Shown here: positions 63,736-64,000 of the stretch, in pieces
How positions within the stretch are numbered: the stretch's first letter is position 1
Layout of the letters: every line of letters begins with the position of its first letter
Assembly: GCA_965221075.1 (NCBI GenBank)
Contig: OZ244865.1
Coordinates: forward strand, 558,001 to 622,000
Length of the DNA: 64,000 nucleotides
Direction: 5' to 3'
Source of the DNA: UBA2970 sp965221075
Lineage (GTDB): Bacteria; Verrucomicrobiota; Verrucomicrobiia; Limisphaerales; AAA164-E04
Position numbers and translations under genes: made by a program
Notes under the pieces: model-generated
The model's database searches: none
The model's input: the letters and a program-made list of their open reading frames with translations, nothing else
Told to the model about the DNA's origin: nothing

Positions 63736-64000
63736 ATGGCTGGAATCGAGCACTACCTGATCCTCTCGGCCCTGCTCTTCTCGATCGGGCTGGCGGTGGT
63801 TCTGATCCGGCGCAACGCCATCCTGGCCCTGGCGGGCATCGAGCTGATGCTCAACGCGGCCAACCTCAACTTCGTGGCCTTCTGGCGGCTGGGCCCGAGC
63901 CCCGGGACCGGCGAGGGCCTCCTGGTGGTTCTCTTCTCCCTGGCGGTGGCCGCCGCCGAGGTGGCGGTGGGACTGGCCCTGATCCTGGCCGTGTGGCGCC
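63736..64000 (+). CDS. nuoK: NADH-quinone oxidoreductase subunit K, partial
   Basis: The first 88 residues are visible; the end lies outside the window. Three helices are predicted. IRRNAILALAGIELMLNAANLNFVAFW contains the conserved Glu residues (GIELMLNA) used in proton transfer in the membrane arm. It starts 3 bases after nuoJ. Gene order nuoI-H-J-K continues off the right edge, presumably into nuoL-M-N. Confidence 0.93.
   Translation, partial: MAGIEHYLILSALLFSIGLAVVLIRRNAILALAGIELMLNAANLNFVAFWRLGPSPGTGEGLLVVLFSLAVAAAEVAVGLALILAVWR

Overview
The window is a contiguous piece of a GC-rich bacterial chromosome. Its gene set includes sialate O-acetylesterase, a DUF1080 (3-keto-disaccharide hydrolase) protein, a CBM9-like protein, PQQ-repeat and Sel1-repeat secreted proteins, eukaryote-type GlnII, a squalene/phytoene synthase, and a protein whose C-terminus resembles the 'ALELHRLARGSYPEKLEQL' tails common in Verrucomicrobiota. 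This suggests a PVC-type bacterium, most likely Verrucomicrobiota, but no rRNA or marker phylogeny is available here, so that is inference. One tRNA (Gly-GCC) is present. There is no rRNA and no CRISPR array.

Layout. 0-0.8 kb: 3' part of an SLC13 transporter. 0.8-9.7 kb: a cluster of transglutaminase-like paralogues, two intact, one with two in-frame stops, and one scrambled into pieces, mixed with three decayed IS fragments and an unknown 595-aa membrane-anchored protein. 9.7-28.5 kb: mostly housekeeping and metabolic genes (RluA-type pseudouridine synthase, lgt, glnII, tRNA-Gly, thiS, SLC13 permease, lpd, ferritin-like, sialate esterase, CBM9-like, quinone reductase, rsmI, nagB-like, a molybdate/sulfate-type ABC pair without a binding protein, PQQ propeller, M24 peptidase, metG). 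28.5-35.1 kb: an accessory island with an intact IS1182-like element, an intact IS630 element nested in its CTAG target duplication, gene remnants (including a P-loop fragment like RepA/AAA_25 ATPases), a lipoprotein/Sel1 pair, and about 1.2 kb of decayed lower-GC sequence. 35.1-38.2 kb: uvrB and an AEC-family transporter. 38.2-46.6 kb: surface-sugar genes (GT4 glycosyltransferase, CapE-like dehydratase, C-methyltransferase, RmlD-like reductase, YfhO-like GT-C protein, and an APH-like protein lacking both catalytic Asp residues). 46.6-57.8 kb: a long minus-strand run in which a CzcCBA metal-efflux set leads into yicC, gmk, coaC, a NtrB/NtrC-like two-component pair, a small membrane protein and a squalene/phytoene synthase. 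The last seven genes are joined by six consecutive 4-bp ATGA overlaps. 57.9-61.3 kb: duplicated LysM-amidases, a beta-hydroxyacid dehydrogenase and a peroxiredoxin. 61.5-64 kb: nuoI-nuoH-nuoJ-nuoK, cut by the window edge.

Functional links. The nuo genes belong to respiratory complex I. The sugar genes probably build and transfer an unusual deoxy/C-methyl sugar to a surface glycan. The czc set exports divalent metals (inferred from the D-D-E motif in TM4). The ATGA-coupled operon ties a sigma54-type signalling pair to nucleotide/CoA housekeeping and to hopanoid/carotenoid-type isoprenoid synthesis, which is the most unusual functional arrangement here. The transglutaminase cluster and the 28-35 kb island show repeated duplication, IS invasion and decay.
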